Positions 12,692 through 22,500 of a DNA stretch of 64,000 bases are shown piece after piece. Below the pieces are notes generated by a model. The model made no database searches, was not told the origin of the DNA, and saw nothing but the letters and a program-made list of their open reading frames with translations. The position numbers and the translations under genes are program-made. This DNA comes from Paracoccus onchidii (GTDB taxonomy: Bacteria; Pseudomonadota; Alphaproteobacteria; Rhodobacterales; Rhodobacteraceae): assembly GCF_028294535.1 (NCBI RefSeq), contig NZ_JAQBIE010000001.1, positions 240,199 through 304,198 of the forward strand, written 5' to 3'. Each line of letters starts with the position of its first letter. Within the stretch, counting starts at the first letter, position 1.

Positions 12692-14260
12692 ATGACGAAC
12701 CTACTTTCGATCATCACCTTCCTGCCGATCGTTGCGGCGGCGATCCTTGCGCTGTTCCTGCGCGGGGATGACGAGGCCTCGCAGAAGAATGCCAAGTGGC
12801 TCGCCCTGATTGCGACGACGGCGACCTTCCTGATCTCGCTTTTCGTGCTGTCGGGCTTCAACCCGGCCGATACGGGCTTTCAGTTCGTCGAAGATCATGC
12901 CTGGATCATGGGGCTGCGCTACAAGATGGGCGTTGACGGCATTTCGGTGCTGTTCGTTCTGTTGACGACGTTCCTGATGCCCTTGACGATCCTGTCGACC
13001 TGGGACGTCAAGACACGCGTCAAGGAATACATGATCGCCTTTCTGGTGCTGGAAGGTCTGATGATCGGTGTCTTCACGGCGCTTGATCTGATCCTGTTCT
13101 ACCTGTTCTTCGAGGCGGGACTGATCCCGATGTTCCTGATCATCGGGATCTGGGGCGGGCAAAACCGTATTTATGCAGCCTTCAAGTTCTTCCTGTATAC
13201 ATTCCTTGGGTCGGTCCTGATGCTGGTGGCGATGATCGCCATGGCGCGCACCGCCGGAACGACCGATATTGCCGCTCTGCTGCAATTCGACTTTCCGTCA
13301 GAGACGATGCGCGTCCTGGGCTTCACGATCGTCGGCGGCATGCAGACGCTGCTGTTCATCGCCTTCTTTGCCAGCTTTGCGGTCAAGATGCCGATGTGGC
13401 CGGTTCACACCTGGCTGCCCGATGCCCACGTTCAGGCGCCGACCGCCGGGTCGGTCGTGCTGGCGGCCGTGCTGCTGAAAATGGGCGGTTATGGCTTCCT
13501 GCGCTTCAGCCTGCCGATGTTCCCGGTCGCGTCAGACCTGCTGCAGCCACTGGTGTTCTGGATGTCGGCGATTGCCATCGTCTATACCTCGCTGGTGGCC
13601 CTTGCGCAAAGCGACATGAAGAAGCTGATCGCCTATTCCTCGGTCGCGCATATGGGCTATGTCACCATGGGCACATTTGCGGCGAACCAGCAGGGGATCG
13701 ATGGTGCGATCTTCCAGATGCTCAGCCATGGCTTCATCTCGGGGGCGCTGTTCCTGTGCGTCGGCGTGATCTATGACCGCATGCACACGCGAGAGATCGA
13801 CGCCTATGGCGGGCTGGTGAACCGGATGCCGCTTTATGCGCTGGTGTTCATGTTCTTCACCATGGCGAATGTCGGCCTGCCGGGCACCTCGGGCTTTGTC
13901 GGCGAATTCCTGACGCTGATGGGGACGTTCAAGGCCAATACCTGGGTCGCGATGGTTGCTGCGACGGGGGTGATCCTGTCGGCGGCCTATGCGCTGTGGC
14001 TGTATCGCCGGGTGACGCTGGGGGCTTTGATCAAGGAAAGCCTCAAGACGATTGCCGACATGACTCCGCGCGAAAAGTGGATTTTTGCGCCACTGATCGC
14101 GATGACCCTGCTGCTGGGCGTTTATCCGCGCCTTGTTACCGACATCACCGGCCCCTCTGTCGAGGCGTTGCTGGTCCGCTATCACGACGCGCTGCCTCAT
14201 GAAGCACGGGACGGGCTTGCCGTCACCGCCGCCATAGACGCAGCCGAAGCCAGCCATTGA
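12692..14260 (+). CDS. nuoM: NADH-quinone oxidoreductase subunit M
   Basis: This 522-residue antiporter-like proton-pumping subunit of complex I has about 14 hydrophobic segments. Conserved blocks are [22 protein letters not shown] with its helix-5 glutamate, [20 protein letters not shown] with the family lysine further on (VLLKMGGYG), and [22 protein letters not shown] 12692 follows the nuoL stop by one base. Confidence 0.98.
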   Translation: MTNLLSIITFLPIVAAAILALFLRGDDEASQKNAKWLALIATTATFLISLFVLSGFNPADTGFQFVEDHAWIMGLRYKMGVDGISVLFVLLTTFLMPLTILSTWDVKTRVKEYMIAFLVLEGLMIGVFTALDLILFYLFFEAGLIPMFLIIGIWGGQNRIYAAFKFFLYTFLGSVLMLVAMIAMARTAGTTDIAALLQFDFPSETMRVLGFTIVGGMQTLLFIAFFASFAVKMPMWPVHTWLPDAHVQAPTAGSVVLAAVLLKMGGYGFLRFSLPMFPVASDLLQPLVFWMSAIAIVYTSLVALAQSDMKKLIAYSSVAHMGYVTMGTFAANQQGIDGAIFQMLSHGFISGALFLCVGVIYDRMHTREIDAYGGLVNRMPLYALVFMFFTMANVGLPGTSGFVGEFLTLMGTFKANTWVAMVAATGVILSAAYALWLYRRVTLGALIKESLKTIADMTPREKWIFAPLIAMTLLLGVYPRLVTDITGPSVEALLVRYHDALPHEARDGLAVTAAIDAAEASH

Positions 14261-14270
14261 GGAACGCAAG

Positions 14271-15752
14271 ATGACCGCGCTCGATCTTTCGACCATCCTG
14301 CCCGAGCTCTTGCTGGCGATCTATGCCATGGCCGCCCTTATGGCGGGCGCGTGGTTCGGCAAGGATGGCATTGCCCGCCCGATCCTTTGGACGACCGTGA
14401 TCGCGCTATTGGTGATCGGCGTCTATGTCGGTTTTTCCGACCGCCCCGATCAGGATGCTTTCTTTGGCATGTTCCGGGATGACGCATTCGCCCGTTTCGC
14501 CAAGGTCACGATCCTGCTGTCTGCCGCGGCGGTTCTGGCCATGAGCGTCGACTACATGGACCGGCGCGGGTTGATGCGGTTTGAATATCCGATCCTGATC
14601 ACGCTGGCGGCGATCGGGATGATGATGATGGTGTCGGCGGGCGATCTTCTGTCACTGTATATGGGCCTCGAATTGCAATCCCTGTCGCTTTATGTGGTTG
14701 CTGCAATGCGCCGCGAAAGCGCACGCTCATCCGAGGCGGGCTTGAAGTATTTCGTTCTGGGCGCTCTGAGTTCGGGGATGCTGCTCTATGGCGCATCTCT
14801 GGTCTATGGGTTCGCAGGCACCACCAGCTTTGATGGAATTTTCTCCACCGTGTCGGCCGGAGAGATGTCGCTTGGCGTGTTGTTCGGGCTGGTCTTCCTG
14901 CTTGTGGGCCTGGCGTTCAAGGTGTCGGCCGTGCCCTTCCATATGTGGACGCCCGATGTCTATGAAGGCGCGCCCACGCCGGTTACGGCCTTTTTCGCCA
15001 CCGCGCCGAAGGTTGCGGCGATGGGCCTGATCGCGCGCCTGATGTTTGATGCGTTCGGCAATGTTCCCGCCGATTGGGGACAAATCATTGCCATGCTGGC
15101 CGTTCTGTCGATGTTCCTTGGGTCGATCGCCGGTATCGGGCAGCGCAATATCAAGCGGCTGATGGCCTATTCTTCGATCGCGCATATGGGTTTTGCCCTG
15201 GTCGGTCTGGCCGCCGGAACGGCTTATGGCGTTCAGGCGATGCTGATCTATATGGCGATCTATGCCGTGATGAATGTCGGAACCTTTGCCTTCATCCTTT
15301 CGCTGGAACGCGAAGGGATGCCGGTCACGGATCTGGCCAGCCTGAACCGCTTTGCCTCGGCCGAGCCGCTGAAGGCCTTTGCCGTGCTGTTCCTGATGTT
15401 CAGCCTTGCAGGCGTGCCGCCGTTCCTTGGTTTCTTTGCGAAATTCGGTGTGCTGTCCGCCGCCGTTCAGGCGAATATGGCCTGGCTTGCCGTGATGGGG
15501 GTGATCGCGTCGGTGATCGGTGCGTTCTACTATTTGCGCATCGTGTATTACATGTTCTTTGGTGCGGAATCCGAGGGCGTCGAAAGCAGGATGGGCCTGA
15601 TCCAGTATCTTGCGCTGCTGATTCCGGCGGCGATGTTGCTGTTGGGTGCGGTGACCATGTTCGGCGTCGACGATGCCGCTGCGACCGCCGCGCAATCGCT
15701 GGTCGGCTCGGAGGCCACGCATGTCGACACCAGCGGTGCAGCGGGTGAGTAA
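14271..15752 (+). CDS. nuoN: NADH-quinone oxidoreductase subunit N
   Basis: This is the third antiporter-like subunit (493 residues) and the last structural nuo gene. Landmarks are [20 protein letters not shown] (helix-5 glutamate), [31 protein letters not shown], and the [14 protein letters not shown] helix. It starts 10 bases after nuoM. Its 3' end overlaps the start region of birA, so transcription most likely runs on into birA, coaX and the RNase J gene. Confidence 0.98.
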   Translation: MTALDLSTILPELLLAIYAMAALMAGAWFGKDGIARPILWTTVIALLVIGVYVGFSDRPDQDAFFGMFRDDAFARFAKVTILLSAAAVLAMSVDYMDRRGLMRFEYPILITLAAIGMMMMVSAGDLLSLYMGLELQSLSLYVVAAMRRESARSSEAGLKYFVLGALSSGMLLYGASLVYGFAGTTSFDGIFSTVSAGEMSLGVLFGLVFLLVGLAFKVSAVPFHMWTPDVYEGAPTPVTAFFATAPKVAAMGLIARLMFDAFGNVPADWGQIIAMLAVLSMFLGSIAGIGQRNIKRLMAYSSIAHMGFALVGLAAGTAYGVQAMLIYMAIYAVMNVGTFAFILSLEREGMPVTDLASLNRFASAEPLKAFAVLFLMFSLAGVPPFLGFFAKFGVLSAAVQANMAWLAVMGVIASVIGAFYYLRIVYYMFFGAESEGVESRMGLIQYLALLIPAAMLLLGAVTMFGVDDAAATAAQSLVGSEATHVDTSGAAGE

Positions 15753-16518
15753 GCCGATCGTTGATGAATGGCCCCAAGGCTATGGCCGCCATGTGATCGA
15801 CCGCGTTGACAGCACGAATGCCGAGGCCTTTCGCATGGCGCCGTCGCTTGCCGGACCGACCTGGATCATGGCGCGTCGCCAAGAGGCTGGTCGTGGCCGC
15901 CGGGGCAGGGCGTGGATCGATCCGGTCGGGAACTTTGCCGCGACATTAGTCATGCAAACGCAATCCGGGCCTGCGGATGCCGCGCGCCTTTCATTTGTGG
16001 CGGCTTTGGCCGTTCATGACGCCCTGATCCGTCTGTGCGGCCCGCGTTTGAATATTTCATTGAAATGGCCCAATGATGTGCTGCTGAACGGGGGGAAATT
16101 GTCCGGCATTCTTCTGGAAAGTTCGGGTTCCGGGGGGCGGGTCAACGCATTGGCCATTGGTATCGGAATCAACCTGATTTCGACACCACCCCAGGATGCC
16201 GTCGAAAAGGGAGCATTGCGGCCGGTCAGCTTGCAGGACGAGGCGGGCGTGGTTTTGACCCCTGATGATGTCTTGCCGGCCGTGGCGCAGGGCTTTGATC
16301 ACTGGTTCCGCCAGGATCGCGATTACGGATTTGCCCCGATCCGAGAGGCCTGGACCGCCCGTGCGGCACGTCTGGGTGAAACGGTGACGGCGCGAACCGG
16401 AACAAGCGAAACGACCGGACGCTTCGAGGGGATGGACGAGACGGGCGCATTGGTCCTGATGACATCGCGGGGCAGGGTGGCGATCCCCGCTGCCGACATC
16501 TATTTTGGCGAAGGCTAG
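15745..16518 (+). CDS. birA: biotin--[acetyl-CoA-carboxylase] ligase
   Basis: The protein activates biotin as biotinyl-AMP and attaches it to the biotin carrier of acetyl-CoA carboxylase and related enzymes. It has the catalytic domain with DSTNAEA, the ATP/biotin loop GRGRRGRAW, and [20 protein letters not shown], followed by a small C-terminal SH3-like domain. There is no N-terminal DNA-binding domain, so it is a monofunctional ligase and not a repressor. The start is uncertain: GTG 15745 gives 257 residues, and ATG 15721 in frame gives 265. Both overlap nuoN. The birA-coaX-rnj order after nuoN is usual in this group. Confidence 0.93.
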   Translation: MSKPIVDEWPQGYGRHVIDRVDSTNAEAFRMAPSLAGPTWIMARRQEAGRGRRGRAWIDPVGNFAATLVMQTQSGPADAARLSFVAALAVHDALIRLCGPRLNISLKWPNDVLLNGGKLSGILLESSGSGGRVNALAIGIGINLISTPPQDAVEKGALRPVSLQDEAGVVLTPDDVLPAVAQGFDHWFRQDRDYGFAPIREAWTARAARLGETVTARTGTSETTGRFEGMDETGALVLMTSRGRVAIPAADIYFGEG

Positions 16519-16523
16519 ATCCG

Positions 16524-17303
16524 ATGCTGCTTTGCATCGATACCGGAAATACGAATACCGTCTTTTCGATCTGGGACGGTCAGAAATTTCTGGCACATTG
16601 GCGAATCTCGACCGATCACCGGCGGACTGCGGATGAATATTTCGTCTGGTTGTCCACGTTGATCGCTGTTCAGAAATTCGAACTGCAGATCAATGCCTGT
16701 ATCATCAGCGCCACGGCGCCGCGTGTCGTTTTTAACCTGCGGGTCTTGTGCAACCGCTATTTTGACACCCGTCCTCTGGTGGTGGGAAAGCCCGATTGTG
16801 CGCTGCCCGTGGCACCGCGCGTCGATACCGGCACGACGGTCGGGCCGGACCGCCTGGTGAATACCGTCGCGGGCTATGAACGCCACGGGGCGGATCTGAT
16901 CGTGGTTGATTTCGGCACGGCAACCACGTTTGACGTCGTTGATTTCGATGGGGCCTATGTTGGCGGGGTGATCGCGCCGGGGGTCAATCTGTCGCTTGAA
17001 GCCTTGCATATGGGTGCGGCGTCGCTGCCGCATGTCGATGTGACGCGGCCGCCCAGGGTGGTGGGCACCAATACCGTGGCCTGTCTGCAATCAGGCATAT
17101 TCTGGGGTTATATCGGGCTGGTCGAGGGTATCGTGACCCAAATCAGGCAGGAACGTCAGCGGCCGATGAAGGTTGTCGCGACCGGCGGACTTGCGCCTTT
17201 GTTCGATCAGGGGTTTGACCTATTTGACGCGATCGAGGACGATCTGACAGTTCACGGTCTTAGACTGATACATGATTACAACAAGGAGATGGGCAATGTC
17301 TGA
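16524..17303 (+). CDS. coaX: type III pantothenate kinase
   Basis: This enzyme phosphorylates pantothenate in the first committed step of coenzyme A synthesis. The 259-residue protein has the ASKHA-fold landmarks of CoaX: DTGNTNTVFS at the N terminus, VGPDRLVN near residue 110, the VDFGTATTFDVVD phosphate block near 130, and GGVIAPGVNLSLEAL. It lies 5 bases after birA. Its last 8 bases overlap the start of the RNase J gene. Confidence 0.95.
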   Translation: MLLCIDTGNTNTVFSIWDGQKFLAHWRISTDHRRTADEYFVWLSTLIAVQKFELQINACIISATAPRVVFNLRVLCNRYFDTRPLVVGKPDCALPVAPRVDTGTTVGPDRLVNTVAGYERHGADLIVVDFGTATTFDVVDFDGAYVGGVIAPGVNLSLEALHMGAASLPHVDVTRPPRVVGTNTVACLQSGIFWGYIGLVEGIVTQIRQERQRPMKVVATGGLAPLFDQGFDLFDAIEDDLTVHGLRLIHDYNKEMGNV

Positions 17304-18972
17304 ACGCCTGATTTATTTGCCGCTTGGCGGCGCGGGCGAAATCGGCATGAACGCCTATGTCTATGGATATGGCGCGCCGGGCAAGGAACGCCTGATTCTG
17401 GTCGATCTGGGTGTGACCTTCGGGGATATGGACAGCAGTCCGGGAATTGACCTGATCATGCCGGATCTGAGCTGGCTCGTGGACAATCGCGACCGGCTTG
17501 AGGGCATATTCATCACCCACGGGCACGAAGACCATCTTGGTGCGGTCGGGCATCTGTGGGCGCGTTTGGGCGTGCCGATCTATGCGCGTCAGTTCACCGG
17601 TGCGCTTTGCCGGCTGAAGCTAGAGGAAATGGGTCACCCTGCCGACACGGTCAAGATCACCGGTCCACGGCCCGAGGTGACGCGGCTTGGCCCCTTCACC
17701 GTGCAGTTCGTGCCGGTCAGCCATTCGATCCCGGAAAGCGCCGCCTTGGTGATCGACACCCCGGCAGGGCGGGTTGTGCATACCGGTGATTTCAAGCTGG
17801 ACGGAACGCCGGTGGTCGGTGAACGCTTTGACCCGGAAATGTGGCACGACATTGCGAATGAAGGGCGCGGCATCAAGGCGCTTACCTGCGATTCGACCAA
17901 TGTGTTTTCGACCCATCCAGGCCGTTCCGAAGCCGTGTTGGCGAACCCGATCACCGAATGGGTGCTTGCGCAGAAGAACATGGTGATCGCCACGACCTTT
18001 GCATCCAACATCGCCCGCCTGAAAACATTGGCCGAGGCGGCCATCGCCGCAGATCGCAAGGTTTGCCTGTTGGGGCGAGCCATGCGGCGGATGGTCAGCG
18101 TCGGATTGGAAACCGGTGTGTTGACCGATTTCCCCAACACGATCGGCCCGGACGAGGCAGCGGGTTTGCCGCGCAACAAGGTCATGCTTCTGGTGACCGG
18201 CAGTCAGGGCGAACGCCGCGCCGCCAGCGCGCAACTGTCGCGGGGGCGGTATCTTGGCCTGTCACTGAAAGAAGGTGACAGTTTTCTGTTCAGTTCGAAG
18301 ACCATTCCCGGCAATGAACGTTCGGTCGGGCGGATCATGAACGCGCTGAGCGAGATGGGGATCGATCTCTATGATGGCGACGATGGGTTGTTCCATGTGT
18401 CCGGCCATGCAAACCGACCGGATATCGAAGCCCTGCATGATTTGCTGAAACCGGAAATCGTGATTCCGATGCATGGTGAACATATGCATCTGCGTGAACA
18501 TATGACGATCGCGAGATCAAAGGGGATCGCGTCGTCGGTTGCGACCAATGGCATGATGGTGGAGCTGACGGGCGAAGCACCCAAAGTGGTGGATCAGGTC
18601 GAGACCGGGCGGTTGTATCTGGACGGGAATGTCCTAATCGGTTCGATGGATGGGATCGTGCGCGATCGCATCCGGATGGCTCTGAACGGTCATGCGCTGG
18701 TCAGTGTCATCGTTGACGAAGATGACAATCCGTTGCCGGATGCCTGGGTCGAGATTTCGGGTTTGCCCGGACGCAGTCGGGGGGGCGAGGATCTGGCCGC
18801 CCATATCGAAGGTGAGCTGGCCGAGTTTCTTGAAAGCGCCGATCGCAAGACCGCGCGCGACGATGCCAAGATCGAGGAAGCGGTCCGCAAGATCACGCGG
18901 CAGGTGTCGATGGAGGAAATCGGCAAGAAGCCCGAGGTCACGGTGATCATCAGCCGTCTGATGGCCGAATGA
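17296..18972 (+). CDS. rnj: ribonuclease J
   Basis: This is a metallo-beta-lactamase/beta-CASP ribonuclease with endo- and 5'-exonuclease activity, used in mRNA decay and rRNA maturation in alphaproteobacteria. At 558 residues it has the metal-binding THGHEDHLGA (His75, His77, Asp79, His80), HSIPESAALVIDTPAGRVVHTGDFK, the beta-CASP motifs GSQGE and HVSGHA, and a C-terminal domain. ATG 17296 gives the family N terminus MSERLIYLPLGG; upstream in-frame sequence belongs to coaX. An inverted repeat follows 15 bases after the stop. Confidence 0.95.
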   Translation: MSERLIYLPLGGAGEIGMNAYVYGYGAPGKERLILVDLGVTFGDMDSSPGIDLIMPDLSWLVDNRDRLEGIFITHGHEDHLGAVGHLWARLGVPIYARQFTGALCRLKLEEMGHPADTVKITGPRPEVTRLGPFTVQFVPVSHSIPESAALVIDTPAGRVVHTGDFKLDGTPVVGERFDPEMWHDIANEGRGIKALTCDSTNVFSTHPGRSEAVLANPITEWVLAQKNMVIATTFASNIARLKTLAEAAIAADRKVCLLGRAMRRMVSVGLETGVLTDFPNTIGPDEAAGLPRNKVMLLVTGSQGERRAASAQLSRGRYLGLSLKEGDSFLFSSKTIPGNERSVGRIMNALSEMGIDLYDGDDGLFHVSGHANRPDIEALHDLLKPEIVIPMHGEHMHLREHMTIARSKGIASSVATNGMMVELTGEAPKVVDQVETGRLYLDGNVLIGSMDGIVRDRIRMALNGHALVSVIVDEDDNPLPDAWVEISGLPGRSRGGEDLAAHIEGELAEFLESADRKTARDDAKIEEAVRKITRQVSMEEIGKKPEVTVIISRLMAE

Positions 18973-18987
18973 ACGAATGAGCAGCCA

Positions 18988-19021
18988 AAGGCCGCGCCAG
19001 ATCTTGACGCTGCGCGGCCTT
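18988..19021 (+). terminator. inverted repeat after rnj, probable terminator
   Basis: The arms AAGGCCGCGC and GCGCGGCCTT are perfect 10-base complements around a 14-base loop. They sit between the RNase J stop and trmB. No run of T follows, so termination could be partial or Rho-aided. It marks the likely end of the nuo-birA-coaX-rnj transcript. Confidence 0.55.
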
Positions 19022-19040
19022 CGGTGCAATTCCCGCCGAT

Positions 19041-19757
19041 ATGACAGATACGCCCAAATCCCCGTTCGATCCAAATCCGCCCCGCCGCAACTTTTATGGT
19101 AGACGGCAGGGCAAGACCCTGCGTCAGAGCCAGAAAGGCTATCTGAGTGAGGATCTGGGCGAACTGCGCCCAATGGGTATTTCGATCGAGGAGAATCCCG
19201 AGCGCCGCGCAATTGATCCTGCAAAGTCCTTCGGCGATGACCGTCCGCTATGGCTGGAGGTTGGTTTTGGCGGTGGGGAACATATGGTTCATATGGCGGC
19301 GACCTATCCGGATATCAGGGTGATCGGTTGTGAGCCGTTTATCAATGGCGTCGCGATGTTGTTGGGGAAGATCCGGGCCGCGGATGTTTCAAATGTCAGC
19401 GTCTATCCCGGTGATGCACGGGATATGATGGATGTCCTGCCCGCGGGCAGTATCTCGCGGGCTTTCCTGATGTATCCTGATCCCTGGCCAAAGTCGCGCC
19501 ATCATCGCCGCAGATTCGTGACGCCCGAACATCTTTTGCCGCTTGCACGGGTGATGCGCCCTGGCGGCGAGTTTCGGGTGGCGACCGATATTCCCGATTA
19601 TGTTCGCCAAACCCTGGAGGAGGTGCCTGCTGCCGGGTTTGATCTTGTTTGCGAAGGGCCGGAAGCGTGGGATGACTGGATCAGCACGCGATATGAGAAG
19701 AAAGCACTGCGCGAAGGGCGCAAGCCTCATTACGTGACATTCCGCCGGCAAGGCTGA
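19041..19757 (+). CDS. trmB: tRNA (guanine-N7-)-methyltransferase
   Basis: It methylates G46 of tRNA using S-adenosylmethionine. The 238-residue protein has the SAM-binding LEVGFGGGEHMVHMA (about 71-85) and the TrmB signature YPDPWPKSRHHRRRFV (about 149-164), which holds catalytic and tRNA-binding residues. A basic N-terminal segment is present. It is transcribed toward the DUF1150 gene, with a hairpin between them. Confidence 0.95.
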   Translation: MTDTPKSPFDPNPPRRNFYGRRQGKTLRQSQKGYLSEDLGELRPMGISIEENPERRAIDPAKSFGDDRPLWLEVGFGGGEHMVHMAATYPDIRVIGCEPFINGVAMLLGKIRAADVSNVSVYPGDARDMMDVLPAGSISRAFLMYPDPWPKSRHHRRRFVTPEHLLPLARVMRPGGEFRVATDIPDYVRQTLEEVPAAGFDLVCEGPEAWDDWISTRYEKKALREGRKPHYVTFRRQG

Positions 19758-19767
19758 GTGGCGTAGG

Positions 19768-19797
19768 GTCGGGGTGCATATTCCAACGCACCCCGAC
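19768..19797. terminator. bidirectional hairpin between trmB and DUF1150 gene
   Basis: Perfect 10-base arms, GTCGGGGTGC and GCACCCCGAC, enclose a 10-base loop in the short gap between two convergent genes. Neither side has a clear T run. The position suggests a shared terminator. Confidence 0.55.
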
Positions 19798-19807
19798 GCG
19801 CCTTGTC

Positions 19808-20035
19808 CTAGTGGACGCTGACCGGGCTGAGTTCGTTTTGACGTGCAAGAACGAACGCCATCGAGCGGTCGCGCACCAGGGCAAGTTGTTCGCCCTCGGC
19901 ATCGTGGACGGCGTACATGCTGTCCAGGTCAGGGACCTGTTCGCGGATTTCCTCTGGCAAGGTGCTGGTTGCAACCCGGCGAATATAGACAGTGTTCTGG
20001 CTTTCGGGTTCACCGAAATCAAATTTGGTATCCAT
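19808..20035 (-). CDS. DUF1150 family protein
   Basis: This 75-residue acidic cytosolic protein resembles DUF1150, a family almost always found beside an alphaproteobacterial small heat-shock gene. The VYIRRV segment and the C-terminal block LALVRDRSMAFVLARQNELSPVSVH fit. It follows the Hsp20 gene by 15 bases on the same strand, so the two form a heat-shock operon. Its biochemical role is unknown. Confidence 0.85.
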   Translation of the reverse strand: MDTKFDFGEPESQNTVYIRRVATSTLPEEIREQVPDLDSMYAVHDAEGEQLALVRDRSMAFVLARQNELSPVSVH

Positions 20036-20050
20036 GATGATCCCCTTTCT

Positions 20051-20467
20051 TTACTTGCGGCTGATCGGAATGGTTTGGACGACCTGATCTGCCTGTTCGC
20101 GCCGCAGATTGACGTGCAGCAGACCGTTCTCGATTTCGGCCGATATCACCTCGACCCCATCGGCCAGCACGAAACTGCGCTGAAAGGCGCGTCCGGCGAT
20201 TCCACGATGTAGAAAGACCCGCTCTTCTTCGGTTTCGGGCAGCTTGCCCCGGATGACCAATTGCCGGTCTTCGGTGGTGATGTTCAGGTCTTTCTCGGCA
20301 AATCCCGCAACGGCCAGCGTGATACGAAAGCCGTCAGGCGCGATGTGTTCGATGTTATAGGGGGGGTAGCCTTCGGCCCCCTTGGCGGCCCGTTCCGCCA
20401 GTCGTTCGAGCTGGTCGAAGCCCAGCAGGTAGGGATGCGCCCCCAGCGAAATCTTGGTCATGGTCAT
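20051..20467 (-). CDS. small heat-shock protein, Hsp20/IbpA type
   Basis: This ATP-independent holdase chaperone has an alpha-crystallin domain. The 138-residue product has the YPPYNIEHIAPDGFRITLAVAGF entry to the domain, the conserved FLHRGIAGRAFQRSF loop, and a strand ending NGLLHVNLRRE. ATG 20467 is preceded by AAAGGG and gives MTMTKIS; the frame is open further upstream but without family similarity. It is the first gene of a pair with DUF1150. A sigma-32-like promoter lies about 65 bases upstream. Confidence 0.93.
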   Translation of the reverse strand: MTMTKISLGAHPYLLGFDQLERLAERAAKGAEGYPPYNIEHIAPDGFRITLAVAGFAEKDLNITTEDRQLVIRGKLPETEEERVFLHRGIAGRAFQRSFVLADGVEVISAEIENGLLHVNLRREQADQVVQTIPISRK

Positions 20468-20531
20468 CAGCCCTTTGATGATGAAGCGACTGTCATGTCC
20501 GGGCCCCGGAACTGGCGACCCGATTACGTTC

Positions 20532-20561
20532 AATATGTGCATTTACGGGTCCGGAAACAAG
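20532..20561 (-). promoter_or_regulatory. candidate heat-shock sigma-factor promoter for Hsp20 operon
   Basis: Read on the minus strand, CTTGTTT is followed after 15 bases by CACATATT. This is close to the RpoH pattern (CTTG near -35, C-[CY]-AT-x-T near -10). It lies 65-95 bases before the Hsp20 start. The match is by eye. Confidence 0.5.
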
Positions 20562-20613
20562 ATATGGGTCTTTCGCTGCTGGCCCTGAATGTCACGGAAA
20601 CGGAAGGATTCAG

Positions 20614-20642
20614 TTAACAGCTCTTTGCTGTCGGGCTATAAG
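20614..20642 (+). promoter_or_regulatory. sigma-70-type promoter for DUF465 gene
   Basis: TTAACA (20614-20619) and TATAAG (20637-20642) are separated by exactly 17 bases. Transcription would begin near 20649, about 32 bases before the first ATG of the DUF465 gene. A small 5-base inverted repeat (ACAGC/GCTGT) lies in the spacer. Confidence 0.55.
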
Positions 20643-20680
20643 CAAGGAAACGATGTTGGATCCCTGGTGCCGGTAGTCTG

Positions 20681-20899
20681 ATGAATATCCAGAATGAAAT
20701 GTCCCATAACGAGATTGTGCGCGCCAAGCTGACTGCTTTGCGTTGTGAACATCGCGATCTGGACGAAGCCATTGCGGCACTTGCGTCGCAGCAACTGACC
20801 TCATCATTGGCTCTGCAGCGGTTGAAGAAGCAGAAACTGGTTCTGAAGGACAGGATTTCGCGTCTGGAAGATGAATTGACCCCCGATATCATCGCCTGA
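20681..20899 (+). CDS. DUF465 (YdcH-like) family protein
   Basis: This 72-residue, highly charged helical protein has the pattern of DUF465: an N-terminal helix with [15 protein letters not shown], and a second helix with [19 protein letters not shown]. The heptad-like spacing suggests a helical hairpin or coiled coil. It may start at 20681 or at ATG 20699. A good sigma-70 promoter is visible upstream. No function is established for the family. Confidence 0.85.
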   Translation: MNIQNEMSHNEIVRAKLTALRCEHRDLDEAIAALASQQLTSSLALQRLKKQKLVLKDRISRLEDELTPDIIA

Positions 20900-20957
20900 T
20901 TGCGGCTGGCGCGGTCCCGCGCTATTGCCTGCGCAATCCACAAGAAGGGGAACCCGT

Positions 20958-21443
20958 ATGGACAAGCCGGTCGGAATCATCATGGGCAGCCAGTCGGACT
21001 GGGCGACCATGCGCGAGGCGGCAGCTATTCTCGATGAGCTTGGCATCGCCTATGAAACGCGCATCGTCAGTGCACATCGTACGCCGGACCGCTTGTGGGA
21101 TTACGGCAAGGGTGCCGTATCGCGCGGGTTGAAGGTGATCATCGCCGGGGCTGGCGGTGCTGCGCATCTTCCGGGAATGATGGCGTCCAAGACGCGCGTT
21201 CCGGTGATTGGCGTGCCGGTTCAGACCCGCGCCTTGTCCGGCGTGGACTCGTTGTATTCGATTGTGCAGATGCCCAAGGGATTTCCGGTTGCCACCATGG
21301 CCATCGGTTCGGCCGGCGCGGCCAATGCGGGGTTGATGGCCGCAGGCATCCTGGCGATCAACGATCCCGAACTGGCTGCACGGCTTGATGCGTGGCGCGA
21401 TGCCCTGTCGGCCTCGATCCCCGAGGAGCCGGTTGATGAGTGA
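20958..21443 (+). CDS. purE: N5-carboxyaminoimidazole ribonucleotide mutase
   Basis: It converts N5-CAIR to CAIR in purine synthesis. The 161-residue class I PurE has [12 protein letters not shown] at the N terminus, the [14 protein letters not shown] catalytic histidine region (about 41-54), [12 protein letters not shown], and [32 protein letters not shown] precedes the ATG at 20958. The last bases overlap purK, the next enzyme in substrate order. Confidence 0.97.
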   Translation: MDKPVGIIMGSQSDWATMREAAAILDELGIAYETRIVSAHRTPDRLWDYGKGAVSRGLKVIIAGAGGAAHLPGMMASKTRVPVIGVPVQTRALSGVDSLYSIVQMPKGFPVATMAIGSAGAANAGLMAAGILAINDPELAARLDAWRDALSASIPEEPVDE

Positions 21444-22473
21444 TATTCGGACCATCGGCATTCTGGGCGGCGGACAATTGGGCCGGATGCTGTCGGCGGC
21501 GGCCAGCAGGCTGGGGCTGCGCTGCCACATTTACGAGCCGGGCGTCGCACCTGCGGCCGATGTCGCGTGGCGGGTGACCAATGCCAGCTATGATGACCAT
21601 GACGCGTTGCGGGCATTCGCGCAGACCGTTGATGTCATCACTTATGAGTTCGAGAATGTGCCGACCTCGGCGCTGGATCTTTTGGAGTCAATCCGCCCGA
21701 TCCGGCCCAACCGCAGGGCGTTGGCCGTGTCGCAGGATCGCTTGACCGAAAAAAACTTCCTGAATGAAATCGGGCTGGCCACCGCGCCATTTGCAGATGT
21801 CGCAACCCAAGGCGATCTGGCGGCGGCAGTGGCTGTCATCGGAGCGCCATCGATCCTGAAAACGCGGCGCATGGGATATGACGGCAAAGGGCAGATCCGG
21901 ATCGATCGCCCGGAAAATCCGGGCTGGACGGGCGCGGCATCGGTGCTGGAAGGGTTTGTAAGCTTTTCCGAAGAGATCAGCGTCATCGTTGCCCGTGGTG
22001 CCGATGGACGGGTCGCGGCCTATGACCCGGGCCTGAACCTGCATCAGGAAGGCATTTTGCGACGCACGACCGTGCCTTCGGGGCTGCCGACCAAGATCAC
22101 GACGGATGCGGTGCTGATGGCCGCCAGAATCGTCAATGCGCTGGATTATGTCGGCGTCATGGGGGTCGAATTGTTCGTGACGCCAGAGGGCCTGATCGTG
22201 AATGAGATCGCCCCGCGGGTCCATAACTCGGGTCACTGGACTCAGGCCGGATGTGCGGTGGATCAGTTTGAGCAGCATATCCGCGCCGTTGCAGGCCTGC
22301 CCTTGGGTGACGGCAAACGCTATGCGGATGTGACCATGGAAAATCTGATCGGCGACGATATGGACCAGCTGCCTGATCTGCTGGCTTCGGCGTCGGTCCA
22401 GGTCCATATCTATGGCAAGTCCGAGGTCAAATCCGGGCGCAAGATGGGCCATGTGAACCGCATCACCAAGTGA
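21436..22473 (+). CDS. purK: N5-carboxyaminoimidazole ribonucleotide synthase
   Basis: This ATP-grasp enzyme carboxylates AIR with bicarbonate to give N5-CAIR, the substrate of PurE. The 345-residue product has [13 protein letters not shown], the ATP-grasp segments [14 protein letters not shown] and [12 protein letters not shown], and the metal-binding [17 protein letters not shown] 21436 overlaps the purE stop by 8 bases. It is followed by a GC-rich hairpin shared with the convergent glutaminase gene. Confidence 0.97.
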   Translation: MSDIRTIGILGGGQLGRMLSAAASRLGLRCHIYEPGVAPAADVAWRVTNASYDDHDALRAFAQTVDVITYEFENVPTSALDLLESIRPIRPNRRALAVSQDRLTEKNFLNEIGLATAPFADVATQGDLAAAVAVIGAPSILKTRRMGYDGKGQIRIDRPENPGWTGAASVLEGFVSFSEEISVIVARGADGRVAAYDPGLNLHQEGILRRTTVPSGLPTKITTDAVLMAARIVNALDYVGVMGVELFVTPEGLIVNEIAPRVHNSGHWTQAGCAVDQFEQHIRAVAGLPLGDGKRYADVTMENLIGDDMDQLPDLLASASVQVHIYGKSEVKSGRKMGHVNRITK

Positions 22474-22478
22474 TATCT

Positions 22479-22500
22479 GCGGCGGCCCATGCGCCGCCGC
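22479..22500. terminator. hairpin between convergent purK and glsA
   Basis: Perfect 8-base arms GCGGCGGC and GCCGCCGC enclose a 6-base loop, in the only gap between the two convergent genes. The right arm touches the glutaminase stop codon. No T run is present. Confidence 0.45.

Noticed and set aside
20900..20957. Purine riboswitch ahead of purEK
   Set aside because: The leader is under 60 bases and shows no conserved purine-aptamer core.
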